Source: DAOUEG01 sp964589285
Lineage (GTDB): Bacteria; Chloroflexota; Dehalococcoidia; Dehalococcoidales; RBG-16-60-22
Reading direction: 5' to 3'
Assembly (NCBI GenBank): GCA_964589285.1
Contig: CAZPSP010000063.1
Location: 1 to 13,851, forward strand
DNA: 13,851 nt
Part shown: piece after piece, positions 1 through 5,869 of the stretch
Layout of the letters: every line of letters begins with the position of its first letter
Numbering within the stretch: position 1 is the first letter of the stretch
Position numbers and translations under genes: made by a program
Notes under the pieces: model-generated
Seen by the model: the letters and a program-made list of their open reading frames with translations, nothing else
What the model was told of the DNA's origin: nothing
Database searches by the model: none

Positions 1-11
1 CGGAGGATGAA

Positions 12-1220
12 ATGGCAAAGCAGAAATTTGAGAGGACTAAGCCGCACGTTAACGTTGGCACCATCGGCCACGTTGACCACGGTAAGACCACGCTGACAGC
101 AGCGATCACGCTGGTTCTTTCCAAGGCAGGGATGAGTAATACCTCGTACCGCGCATTCGATTCTATCGATAATGCGCCGGAAGAACGCGCGCGTGGCGTC
201 ACCATTGCTATTGCCCATATCGAATACGAGACCGCGACGCGGCATTACGCCCATATCGACTGCCCCGGACACGCTGACTTCATCAAGAACATGATCACCG
301 GCGCCGCCCAGATGGATGGCGCTATCCTCGTCGTCAGTGCTCCGGACGGCCCGATGCCGCAGACCCGGGAACACATCCTCCTGGCCCACCAGGTGCAGGT
401 GCCCTACATGGTCGTCGCCCTGAACAAGGTCGACATGATGGATGACGAAGAACTGCTCGAGCTCGTCGAGGTCGAACTTCGCGAGCTTCTCAGCAAGTAC
501 GAATATCCCGGTGATGAAATACCCATTGTCCGCGTCAGCGCGCTCAAGGCCCTCGAATGCGGTTGCGGCAGCGCCGAATGCCAGTGGTGCGGCCCCATCC
601 TCAAGCTGATGGAAGCCGTAGACAGCTACATCCCGACCCCGCAGCGCCCCGTCGATCAGCCCTTCCTCATGCACGTTGAAGACGTGTTCAGCATCAAGGG
701 CCGCGGCACCGTGCCTACCGGCAGGGTGGAGCGCGGAATCTGCAAGGTTGGTGACGAAGTCGAGATCGTCGGCCTTCACCATGAACCGCGCAAAGTCGTC
801 ATCACCGGTCTGGAAATGTTTCACAAATCGCTCGATACGGCTGAAGCCGGCGACGCCGTTGGCGCGCTGCTCCGCGGTGTTGAACGCGGCGATATCGAAC
901 GCGGTATGGTACTCGCGGCCCCCGGCACCATCAAGCCGCATACCTACGCGGAAGGCCAGGTGTACGTGCTGACCAAGGACGAAGGCGGCCGGCACACCCC
1001 GTTCTTCAACGGCTACAAGCCTCAGTTCTATATCCGCACCACGGACGTTACCGGTACGATCGAATTGCCCGAAGGCGTGGAAATGGTCATGCCCGGCGAT
1101 AACATCAACATGAAGATCAAGCTCATCTACCCGGTCGCCCTTGAAGAAGGTCTCCGGTTCGCTATCCGCGAAGGCGGCAGGACGGTAGGCGCCGGCACGT
1201 TCACCAAGATCCTGGAATAA
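12..1220 (+). CDS. tuf: Elongation factor Tu
   Basis: EF-Tu is the GTPase that delivers aminoacyl-tRNA to the ribosomal A site. The protein has 402 residues, normal for the family. The P-loop GHVDHGKT is at 19-26, the switch-I threonine at 64 in RGVTIAIAH, DCPGHAD at 83-89 with the catalytic histidine at 87, NKVD at 138-141 and SALK at 176-179. Domains II and III follow, from about residue 215 to the end. The ATG is preceded by GGAGG at positions 2-6, so the gene is complete although it starts almost at the window edge. The odd feature is a four-cysteine cluster (C183, C185, C190, C193; CxC-x4-CxxC) right after SALKAL, where most EF-Tu proteins have a short cysteine-free loop. It is the first visible gene of the tuf-rpmG-secE-nusG-rplKAJL cluster; its promoter is outside the window. 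Confidence 0.98.
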   Translation: MAKQKFERTKPHVNVGTIGHVDHGKTTLTAAITLVLSKAGMSNTSYRAFDSIDNAPEERARGVTIAIAHIEYETATRHYAHIDCPGHADFIKNMITGAAQMDGAILVVSAPDGPMPQTREHILLAHQVQVPYMVVALNKVDMMDDEELLELVEVELRELLSKYEYPGDEIPIVRVSALKALECGCGSAECQWCGPILKLMEAVDSYIPTPQRPVDQPFLMHVEDVFSIKGRGTVPTGRVERGICKVGDEVEIVGLHHEPRKVVITGLEMFHKSLDTAEAGDAVGALLRGVERGDIERGMVLAAPGTIKPHTYAEGQVYVLTKDEGGRHTPFFNGYKPQFYIRTTDVTGTIELPEGVEMVMPGDNINMKIKLIYPVALEEGLRFAIREGGRTVGAGTFTKILE

Positions 1221-1226
1221 CCCGTT

Positions 1227-1313
1227 GCCCGGTATACCGGGCTGAAAAGGAAAATAACGGAAAGGGAAGCACATTCGGCCGCAGTAAAGCGGAAGCGGAA
1301 GGCTTCCCTTCCG
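1227..1313 (+). other. Structured tuf-rpmG intergenic RNA (two hairpins)
   Basis: The 124-base spacer between tuf and rpmG contains a 16-bp perfect palindrome, GCCCGGTATACCGGGC (1227-1242), which folds as a 6-bp stem with a UAUA tetraloop. It is followed by a larger hairpin: 1258-1270 pairs with 1302-1313 (12 bp, one bulged A), enclosing an inner CCGC/GCGG helix (1279-1282 with 1289-1292). Neither is followed by a U-run, so they do not look like simple intrinsic terminators. The decamer CCGGGCTGAA occurs at 1237-1246 and again at 1311-1320, next to each hairpin. A role in mRNA processing or in setting tuf abundance against downstream genes is inference. Confidence 0.6.
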
Positions 1314-1344
1314 GGCTGAATATATCAGCAGGAAATAAGACAAA

Positions 1345-1512
1345 ATGGCAAAGAAAGCAGAAGCTCGGGGCGTGATTTACCTTGCCTGTACGGAATGCAA
1401 AGAACGCACCTATACCACCACCAAGAACCGCAAGAACGATACTCAGCGTCTGGAACTGAACAAGTATTGCCCCCGTTGCCGGCAGCACCGCATACACCGG
1501 GAGGCCAAATAA
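1345..1512 (+). CDS. rpmG: 50S ribosomal protein L33
   Basis: This 55-residue protein of the large subunit opens with MAKKAEARGVIYLACTEC and ends HREAK. It carries a complete zinc ribbon: C15 and C18 (CTEC), C42 and C45 (CPRC), so it is the zinc-binding form of L33. The middle has the usual basic TTTKNRKN segment, and the length is standard. The ATG at 1345 has AGGA about 11 bases upstream (1330-1333), a fairly weak ribosome site. It sits between tuf and secE, the usual bacterial place, and only 30 bases separate its stop from secE, so there is no room for the tRNA-Trp gene found here in some bacteria. Confidence 0.96.
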   Translation: MAKKAEARGVIYLACTECKERTYTTTKNRKNDTQRLELNKYCPRCRQHRIHREAK

Positions 1513-1542
1513 GCGGGCATCGTCCCGGGTAAAAGGACCATC

Positions 1543-1755
1543 ATGACGCAGGCAGCAGCCAAGAAAAAAGGGTTCCGGCTCTTTTCGTACTTTGGGGAAA
1601 TCTTCAACGAGCTTAAAAAAGTGGTCTGGCTCTCCAGGCGGGAAGTCGTCTACCTAACCGGTCTGGTACTACTGGTGACCGTGGTAGCGGCTGCCGTGCT
1701 GGGAGCGCTGGACTTTGGATTCTCGGAACTGGTCAGCCGGGTTTTTATCCGGTAA
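1543..1755 (+). CDS. secE: Preprotein translocase subunit SecE
   Basis: SecE is the small essential clamp of the SecYEG protein-export channel in the inner membrane. The 70-residue protein is the short, single-span form. A basic N-terminus (KKK at 7-9) is followed by an amphipathic helix with the family signature around FNELKKVVWLSRRE (21-34), then one hydrophobic membrane segment at about 37-56 and a short C-terminal tail. The ATG at 1543 has AAAGGA about 7 bases upstream. Its position immediately before nusG is the most conserved gene pair in this region. A long inverted repeat lies between it and nusG. Confidence 0.96.
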   Translation: MTQAAAKKKGFRLFSYFGEIFNELKKVVWLSRREVVYLTGLVLLVTVVAAAVLGALDFGFSELVSRVFIR

Positions 1756-1760
1756 CTGGA

Positions 1761-1811
1761 AAACGGTTATGTCCTCCGGAAAAAGTGACCGCCGGCGGAG
1801 TATAACCGTTT
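1761..1811 (+). other. Long hairpin in the secE-nusG spacer
   Basis: The 90-base spacer contains a perfect 10-bp inverted repeat, AAACGGTTAT (1761-1770) and ATAACCGTTT (1802-1811). Inside it CTCC (1774-1777) can pair with GGAG (1797-1800), giving a two-tier stem-loop. It is followed by ACATTTTCT, a U-rich but interrupted stretch, so it could be a weak attenuator or an RNase processing site. Function is inferred. The hairpin leaves the nusG ribosome site (GAGG, 1837-1840) free. Confidence 0.65.
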
Positions 1812-1845
1812 ACATTTTCTCATCCAGTTCGGGAGTGAGGTCATA

Positions 1846-2379
1846 GTGGCGGAGAATGGTAAAAAATGGTTCGTGATCCATACCTATTCCGGGCATGAAG
1901 AACGTGTCAAGAAGAACCTGGAACAGCGTATCAAGTTCATGGACTACGGGAATGAAATAACCCAGGTCGTTATTCCCACGGAAGAAGAAATAGAAGTCCG
2001 CGGCGGGCGCCGCCGCACGGTAACCCGGAAGATCCTGCCAGGTTACGTCCTCGTTGAGATGAACATGAACGAGGAAAGCTGGGGCGTGGTCCGTAATACC
2101 CCGGGCGTTACCGGCTTTGTCGGCAGCGGCACCACACCCACGCCGCTGAACGAAAAAGAAGTGGCGGAGATTCTCAACCAGATGACCGCGGAAGCCCCCA
2201 AAGTGAAGGTGGGCTACCGCAAGGGGCAGAGCGTACGCGTTGTGGACGGACCCTTTGTGGAGTTCGTGGGCGTGGTGGATGAAATCAACATGGAAAAAGG
2301 GAAGGTCAAGGTGCTTCTCTCCTTATTCGGCCAGGAAACGCCGGTGGAGCTTGACTTCCTCCAGATAGATAAACTTTAG
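1846..2379 (+). CDS. nusG: Transcription termination/antitermination factor NusG
   Basis: NusG binds RNA polymerase, modulates pausing and Rho-dependent termination, and links transcription to translation. The protein has 177 residues, typical length. The NGN domain spans about 6-115, starting KKWFVIHTYSGHEERVKKNL, with the hallmark LPGYVLVEM at 64-72 and NTPGVTGFVG at 84-93. The KOW domain lies at about 126-177 with VRVVDGPF at 130-137. The start is GTG at 1846, preceded by GAGG (1837-1840) with a 5-base gap; no in-frame ATG fits the conserved N-terminus. It is followed after 17 bases by rplK. Confidence 0.97.
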   Translation: MAENGKKWFVIHTYSGHEERVKKNLEQRIKFMDYGNEITQVVIPTEEEIEVRGGRRRTVTRKILPGYVLVEMNMNEESWGVVRNTPGVTGFVGSGTTPTPLNEKEVAEILNQMTAEAPKVKVGYRKGQSVRVVDGPFVEFVGVVDEINMEKGKVKVLLSLFGQETPVELDFLQIDKL

Positions 2380-2396
2380 GTTTCCGGAGAACTGCA

Positions 2397-2819
2397 ATGG
2401 CAAAAAAGGTAAAAGCAGTCATTAAGTTGCAGATAGCCGCCGGTCAGGCCAATCCGGCCCCGCCGGTGGGACCCGCCCTCGGTCAGCACGGCCTCAACAT
2501 CATGGGCTTCTGCAAGGAATATAACGAGCGCACCGCGTCCATGACCGGTTCCATCGTCCCGGTGGAGATCACCGTCTATGAAGACCGTTCGTTCACGTTC
2601 GTCACCAAGACGCCGCCCGCTTCCGACCTCATCAAGAAGGCGCTCGGCGTCGAAAAAGCAGGCGCGCGTCCCGGACACGAGGTCTTTGCGACCCTCAGCC
2701 GGGCCAAGCTACATGAGATCGCGGAAATGAAGGCCAAGGACTTGAACGCCAACGACGTCGCGGCCGCCGAGAAAATCGTCGAAGGTACCGCCCGCAGTAT
2801 GGGCGTGAAGGTGGAGTAA
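2397..2819 (+). CDS. rplK: 50S ribosomal protein L11
   Basis: L11 forms the base of the ribosomal stalk and the GTPase-associated centre with 23S rRNA. It has 140 residues, normal length. The N-terminal domain carries the PPVGPALGQHGLNIM block at 22-36; the C-terminal rRNA-binding domain follows from about residue 72. The ATG at 2397 is preceded by GGAG (2386-2389). The stop codon is one base from the rplA start, so translation is probably coupled. The nusG-rplK spacer is only 17 bases, too short for a separate L1-binding leader ahead of rplK. Confidence 0.97.
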   Translation: MAKKVKAVIKLQIAAGQANPAPPVGPALGQHGLNIMGFCKEYNERTASMTGSIVPVEITVYEDRSFTFVTKTPPASDLIKKALGVEKAGARPGHEVFATLSRAKLHEIAEMKAKDLNANDVAAAEKIVEGTARSMGVKVE

Positions 2820-2820
2820 C

Positions 2821-3531
2821 ATGAAACGCGGAAAGAACTACGTGGAAGCATCGAAAAAAGTGGACAAGTCCGCCGCCTACGCGCCCAAGGACGCCATTGA
2901 GGTCGTGAAAAAGGCCGCTCCCGCCAAGTTCGATGAGACTGTCGAACTCCACCTGCGCATGGGGCTCGATCCCCGTAACGCCCAGCAGCAGGTGAGGGGT
3001 GTGGCGCTTCTGCCTCACGGCCTCGGTAAAAAGATCAGCGTGCTCGTCTTTGCCCAGGGCGAGGCGGAAAAAGTAGCCCAGGAAGCCGGCGCCGATTATG
3101 TCGGCGGCGACGATCTCATCAAGAAGATCGAAGAAGGCTGGACCGATTTCGATACCGCCATCGCCGTTCCGGAGATGATGGGCAAGGTCGGTAAGCTCGG
3201 TAAGATACTCGGGCGCAAGGGCCTGATGCCCAACCCCAAGGCCGGCACGGTGGCGCAGATGAACGACCTTCCCCGCGTCATCAACGATGCCCGCAAAGGC
3301 CGCGTAGAGTACAAGCTGGACCGCACCGCCATCATCCATGTCCCGCTTGGCAAGGTCAGCTTTGAAGACCAGGCGCTGATGGACAATCTCACCGCCGTCG
3401 TCGAAGCCGTCGTGAAGGCCAAGCCGTCCGGCGCCAAGGGGCAGTACGTCAAGAGCGCTTTCATCACATCGACCATGGGCCCGGGCGTCAAACTCGACCT
3501 ATCGCAGACATTGACATTGACAGCCGGCTAG
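2821..3531 (+). CDS. rplA: 50S ribosomal protein L1
   Basis: L1 forms the mobile L1 stalk next to the ribosomal E site and in many bacteria also represses its own operon by binding mRNA. It has 236 residues, standard for bacteria. The signature GRKGLMPNPKAGTV is at 131-144; the C-terminal part returns to domain I, ending in the usual SAFITSTMGPGVKLD block. Its ATG lies one base after the rplK stop and the ribosome site GGTGGAG is inside the end of rplK. A promoter-like sequence for rplJL begins right at its stop codon, so rplKA and rplJL can be expressed in different amounts. Confidence 0.97.
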   Translation: MKRGKNYVEASKKVDKSAAYAPKDAIEVVKKAAPAKFDETVELHLRMGLDPRNAQQQVRGVALLPHGLGKKISVLVFAQGEAEKVAQEAGADYVGGDDLIKKIEEGWTDFDTAIAVPEMMGKVGKLGKILGRKGLMPNPKAGTVAQMNDLPRVINDARKGRVEYKLDRTAIIHVPLGKVSFEDQALMDNLTAVVEAVVKAKPSGAKGQYVKSAFITSTMGPGVKLDLSQTLTLTAG

Positions 3532-3560
3532 TTTACAGCATGCCGCGGGCATGTTAGAAT
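3532..3560 (+). promoter_or_regulatory. Sigma-70 type promoter for rplJL with a palindromic spacer
   Basis: TTTACA (3532-3537) and TAGAAT (3555-3560), each matching 5 of 6 consensus bases, are separated by 17 bases, the optimal spacing. Transcription would start near 3566-3568, just upstream of the L10 leader. The spacer contains the perfect inverted repeat CATGCC-gcg-GGCATG (3539-3553), which fills almost the whole interval between the two boxes. A promoter in the rplA-rplJ interval is known in E. coli. The palindrome may be an operator, or on rplA read-through RNA a 6-bp hairpin. Confidence 0.7.
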
Positions 3561-3583
3561 AAAACATAACAACTGAATACAGC

Positions 3584-3707
3584 GTCCATAGACAGCGGGC
3601 GTCCCGATAGGACCGGGACTTAATAAAAAAAGCCTGCCGAGGATGAAATCAACCGCAAGGTGATATCCAGCGTCCTCGCGCAAGTTTGCCCGGGGACGTT
3701 ACTTTTT
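3584..3707 (+). promoter_or_regulatory. L10 (rplJ) leader with transcription attenuator
   Basis: The 217-base gap before rplJ carries the conserved pattern of the L10 autoregulatory leader. The strand CATAGACAGCGGGC (to 3600) pairs with GCCTGCCGAGG (3632-3642) around an internal GTCCCG/CGGGAC hairpin (3601-3606 with 3614-3619). CGAGGA (3638-3643) can pair perfectly with TCCTCG (3673-3678) as an antiterminator. Alternatively CGTCCTCG (3671-3678) pairs with CGGGGACG (3691-3698; one G-U), extended inside by GCAA/TTGC, and is followed by TTACTTTTT, an intrinsic terminator. The two structures share 3673-3678 and so exclude each other. By analogy with the Bacillus subtilis rplJL attenuator, L10-L12 bound to the leader would hold CGAGGA and favour termination. 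Confidence 0.88.
3671..3707 (+). terminator. Attenuator terminator of the rplJL leader
   Basis: An 8-bp stem with one G-U pair (3671-3678 with 3691-3698) is extended by a 4-bp inner helix after a C-C mismatch, with TTACTTTTT at 3699-3707. It lies 41 bases upstream of rplJ, so it must be conditional rather than constitutive. Confidence 0.82.
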
Positions 3708-3748
3708 GTGGAAGAAGGGCGGAAGGCTGACCGGAGGAGGTACACTAC

Positions 3749-4273
3749 ATGCCAAACGAGAAAAAAGAACAGATAGTAACGGAATTCCAGGAATCGCTGG
3801 AGAAATGCAGCGTCGGGATTCTGACGGACTATCGCGGCCTGACCATGGCGGAGATGACCGATCTGCGCCGCAAGCTGCGGGCCGCCAACATCGAGTACCG
3901 GGTAATCAAGAACTCGCTGGCCCAGATCGCCGCTAAGAATGCCGGGAAAGAGGAACTGGCTCCGAAATTCACCGGACCGATGGCCGTGGCCTTCGGGTAT
4001 GGGGAAATACCGGAGGCGGCCAAGATATTGACGGACTACATCAAGGCTGCAAAATCAATCCTGACCATCAAGGGCGGTTTCTTCGAGGACAGCGTACTGG
4101 ATGCCCAGGGCGTCGAGAAACTCGCCAAGCTCCCCTCGAAAGAGGTGCTTATCGCCCAGGTACTCGGGGGCATTCAGGCCCCGCTGTACGGCATCGTCAA
4201 CGTTCTGGCGGGCACGATGCGCGGCGTAATGAATGTATTGAATGCAAGAATCAAACAACTGGAGGAAGCATAA
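3749..4273 (+). CDS. rplJ: 50S ribosomal protein L10
   Basis: L10 anchors the L7/L12 dimers to the ribosomal stalk. It has 174 residues. The N-terminal rRNA-binding domain runs to about residue 130 and includes TDYRGLTMAEMTDLRRKLR (26-44) and EYRVIKNSL (49-57). The C-terminal helix (roughly 150-174, ending LNARIKQLEEA) is the docking site for L7/L12 dimers. The ATG at 3749 has an excellent ribosome site, GGAGGAGG (3733-3740), 8 bases upstream. Expression should be controlled by the leader just upstream. Its stop is one base before the rplL start. Confidence 0.97.
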   Translation: MPNEKKEQIVTEFQESLEKCSVGILTDYRGLTMAEMTDLRRKLRAANIEYRVIKNSLAQIAAKNAGKEELAPKFTGPMAVAFGYGEIPEAAKILTDYIKAAKSILTIKGGFFEDSVLDAQGVEKLAKLPSKEVLIAQVLGGIQAPLYGIVNVLAGTMRGVMNVLNARIKQLEEA

Positions 4274-4274
4274 C

Positions 4275-4661
4275 ATGGCTGACAACGCTAAATTGGACGG
4301 TATCATCGAAAGCATAAAAGGCCTATCCGTCATGGAACTGGCGGACCTTGTGAAAGCGCTTGAAGACACCTTCGGCGTCAGTGCGGCGGCCCCGGTGGCC
4401 GTGGCGGCTGGACCCGCAGCAGGCCCGGCGGCTGAAGAAGTGGAAGAGAAGACGGAATTTACCGTCGTCCTCAAAGAGATCGGCGCCAACAAGATCAACG
4501 TCATCAAGGCCGTCCGTGAACTCACCGCTCTCGGCCTGAAAGAGTCCAAGGACCTGGTGGAAGCCGCTCCCAGCAACGTTAAAGAGAACGTCAGCAAAGA
4601 CGAAGCCGCCGCCGCCAAGACCAAACTCGAAGCCGCCGGCGCCACTGTCGAAGTTAAATAG
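4275..4661 (+). CDS. rplL: 50S ribosomal protein L7/L12
   Basis: L7/L12 is the multi-copy stalk protein that recruits translation GTPases. The start is ATG 4275, giving MADNAKLDGI, because GGAGG (4261-4265) lies 9 bases upstream and the reading frame upstream of it overlaps rplJ. The product is 128 residues: N-terminal dimerisation/L10-binding helices (1-33), an Ala/Pro/Gly hinge (about 35-58), and the C-terminal factor-binding domain (60-128) with the conserved KINVIKAVRELTALGLKESK block at 73-92. It is the last gene of the cluster; rpoB, its usual neighbour in many bacteria, does not follow. Confidence 0.97.
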   Translation: MADNAKLDGIIESIKGLSVMELADLVKALEDTFGVSAAAPVAVAAGPAAGPAAEEVEEKTEFTVVLKEIGANKINVIKAVRELTALGLKESKDLVEAAPSNVKENVSKDEAAAAKTKLEAAGATVEVK

Positions 4662-4671
4662 TCTGATAGAA

Positions 4672-4733
4672 AAGCTGTCACTGCGAACCCCGCTCACGTC
4701 GGGGCTCGGCGATCTCTATCTTTAACAAGATAG
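4672..4733 (+). repeat. REP-like hairpin sequence downstream of rplL
   Basis: The stretch beginning GTCACTGCGA and ending GCGATCTC encloses a CCCCG/CGGGG stem (4688-4692 with 4700-4704). It is followed by a 7-bp perfect hairpin CTATCTT-taac-AAGATAG (4716-4722 with 4727-4733). The 'GTCA(C/T)TGCGA ... GCAATCTC' layout resembles dispersed intergenic repeats seen in many environmental bacterial genomes. This is recognition from memory, and only one copy is in the window. Confidence 0.4.
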
Positions 4734-4765
4734 CAGAAGGCCTTGTTTCAGCAATCAACAGGTAA

Positions 4766-4804
4766 GAATGGCGGGCAGCCTCAGGCTGCCCGCCATTCCT
4801 TTTT
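4766..4804 (+). terminator. Rho-independent terminator of the ribosomal cluster
   Basis: A perfect 15-bp stem (4766-4780 with 4784-4798), GC-rich, with the 3-base loop TCA, is followed by CTTTTT. It lies 104 bases after the rplL stop. There is no A-run on its left side, so it acts on plus-strand transcripts only. Confidence 0.95.
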
Positions 4805-4916
4805 CCAAGAAGAGCGGCTATTTCCAGTCTAACGCTGTTCGTCATACGGCTGGGATCACCAGAGTGATTTACCGGAAATTATATCGTGGAGCTGCCTTCC
4901 ATCGACAATCACCGCC
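4805..4916. other. Intergenic stretch before the 4987 gene
   Basis: I see no gene here. The only structure is a short ATCAC-caga-GTGAT hairpin (4855-4868). The promoter of the next gene starts at 4917. Confidence 0.6.
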
Positions 4917-4946
4917 TTGACACTTGTCCGCTCCCCGTTCTATTGT
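4917..4946 (+). promoter_or_regulatory. Sigma-70 type promoter for the 4987 gene
   Basis: A perfect TTGACA (4917-4922) is followed after 18 bases by TATTGT (4941-4946; 4 of 6). Transcription would start near 4953, giving a leader of about 34 bases that contains the AAAGGAG ribosome site (4973-4979). It lies after the rplL terminator, so the next gene is a separate transcription unit. Confidence 0.6.
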
Positions 4947-4986
4947 AAGTCAAAACGTCCCTCATTAAGGTAAAAGGAGTACGAGC

Positions 4987-5667
4987 ATGAGCAGCCAACG
5001 CATATTCACCGATGAAGAACTCAGGGAAATGGGGAAACGCACGCTGGACAAAGTGAAGGATGCCATCGATGCCGGCGACAGGGAAAAAGCCAAGGAACTG
5101 GCAGAGAACATGTACCGGCAGTTCAACCATCTCCACGACGGCTACTTTACCTGGGTGACCGGCCTGCAGACATACATCTACGATAAGCTGGGCGTAGATG
5201 CTCTCGAGGAAGCGGAACGGCAGGCCCATACCATCGAATCGAAAGTCGCTTTCATTCCTTCCGGCGAGACGGATTTCCGCAAGGTCGTGGAAGGAATGGC
5301 TGATGGGCTCCAGGGGCACCTGCAACCGATCGAGGTGAAGGAGGATGATGAGAAGGTGACCATCACCATGAAGCCCTGCGGTTCCGGGAAGCGACTCATC
5401 CAGATGGGCGGCTACGAAAAAGGCCTCGGTAAAGTCAAGGAAGCCCATAACATTACCTGGCAGCAAAAGGACTTTCCTCTCTACTGCGTCCACTGCCCGG
5501 TGATGGAGGCCCTGGATATCGAGAATACCGGCGATTTTACCTTCTGCCACTTCATTTCCGACCCCATCGGCAAGGAAGACTGCCAGTTCGTTTTTTACAA
5601 AGACCGGGCCAATATCCCGGAGGAATTTTATACCCGTATCGGCAAGACGAAGCCGGTAAAGAAATAA
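4987..5667 (+). CDS. Conserved-looking cysteine-containing protein of unknown function
   Basis: I do not recognise this gene with confidence. It encodes 226 residues, soluble, with no signal peptide or membrane span. The N-terminal third is helical and charged and holds the motif LHDGYFTWV (49-57, with H47 and H50), reminiscent of the HDGxxxW pattern in DUF6125-type proteins. The C-terminal half has five cysteines in motif-like settings: PCGSG (C131), CVHC (C167, C170), FCHF (C187) and EDCQF (C199). Cysteines plus histidines suggest metal or Fe-S binding or redox chemistry, perhaps related to L-2-amino-thiazoline-4-carboxylate hydrolase-like proteins; both are weak guesses. The ATG at 4987 has AAAGGAG 7 bases upstream. 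It forms a single-gene unit between the ribosomal terminator and a mobile-looking inverted repeat. Confidence 0.85.
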   Translation: MSSQRIFTDEELREMGKRTLDKVKDAIDAGDREKAKELAENMYRQFNHLHDGYFTWVTGLQTYIYDKLGVDALEEAERQAHTIESKVAFIPSGETDFRKVVEGMADGLQGHLQPIEVKEDDEKVTITMKPCGSGKRLIQMGGYEKGLGKVKEAHNITWQQKDFPLYCVHCPVMEALDIENTGDFTFCHFISDPIGKEDCQFVFYKDRANIPEEFYTRIGKTKPVKK

Positions 5668-5673
5668 CCCACC

Positions 5674-5759
5674 GATTATCGCGAGTCCTCCCATTCCCGC
5701 TCATCCTGAACTTGCCTGAAGGAGAGCAGTTGAAGCAGTAGGGAGGACTCGCGGATTAT
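5674..5759. mobile_element. MITE-like element with 13-bp inverted ends and 6-bp direct repeat
   Basis: CGCGAGTCCTCCC (5680-5692) and its exact reverse complement (5741-5753) bound a 74-bp element. Both ends are flanked by the same hexamer GATTAT (5674-5679 and 5754-5759), as expected of a target-site duplication. The 48-base interior contains CATCCTGAACTTG-CCTGAAGGA, similar to dispersed intergenic repeats common in environmental genomes, and a direct repeat of CCTGAA. It begins 7 bases after the stop of the 4987 gene. It encodes nothing and could serve as a transcript-end hairpin, although no U-run follows it. Confidence 0.55.
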
Positions 5760-5869
5760 TATGCCTTACTCCCGGTCTGCCCCCGCCGGAGAATGTTCGT
5801 CCTCTCTTTTCTCTCCGGTACTCGAGTACAATCTGCTTATCTGTTCATGGAATCTTAATATTTCCCCTT

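Noticed and set aside
1513..1542. tRNA-Trp between rpmG and secE, common elsewhere
   Set aside because: Only 30 bases are available and no tRNA-like sequence is present.
2380..2396. L1-binding autoregulatory leader ahead of rplK
   Set aside because: The spacer is 17 bases and no L1-type stem-loop is visible around the rplK start.
4242..4274. Longer N-terminus for rplL starting inside rplJ
   Set aside because: The added residues match nothing in L7/L12, whereas ATG 4275 has GGAGG 9 bases upstream and gives the family start.
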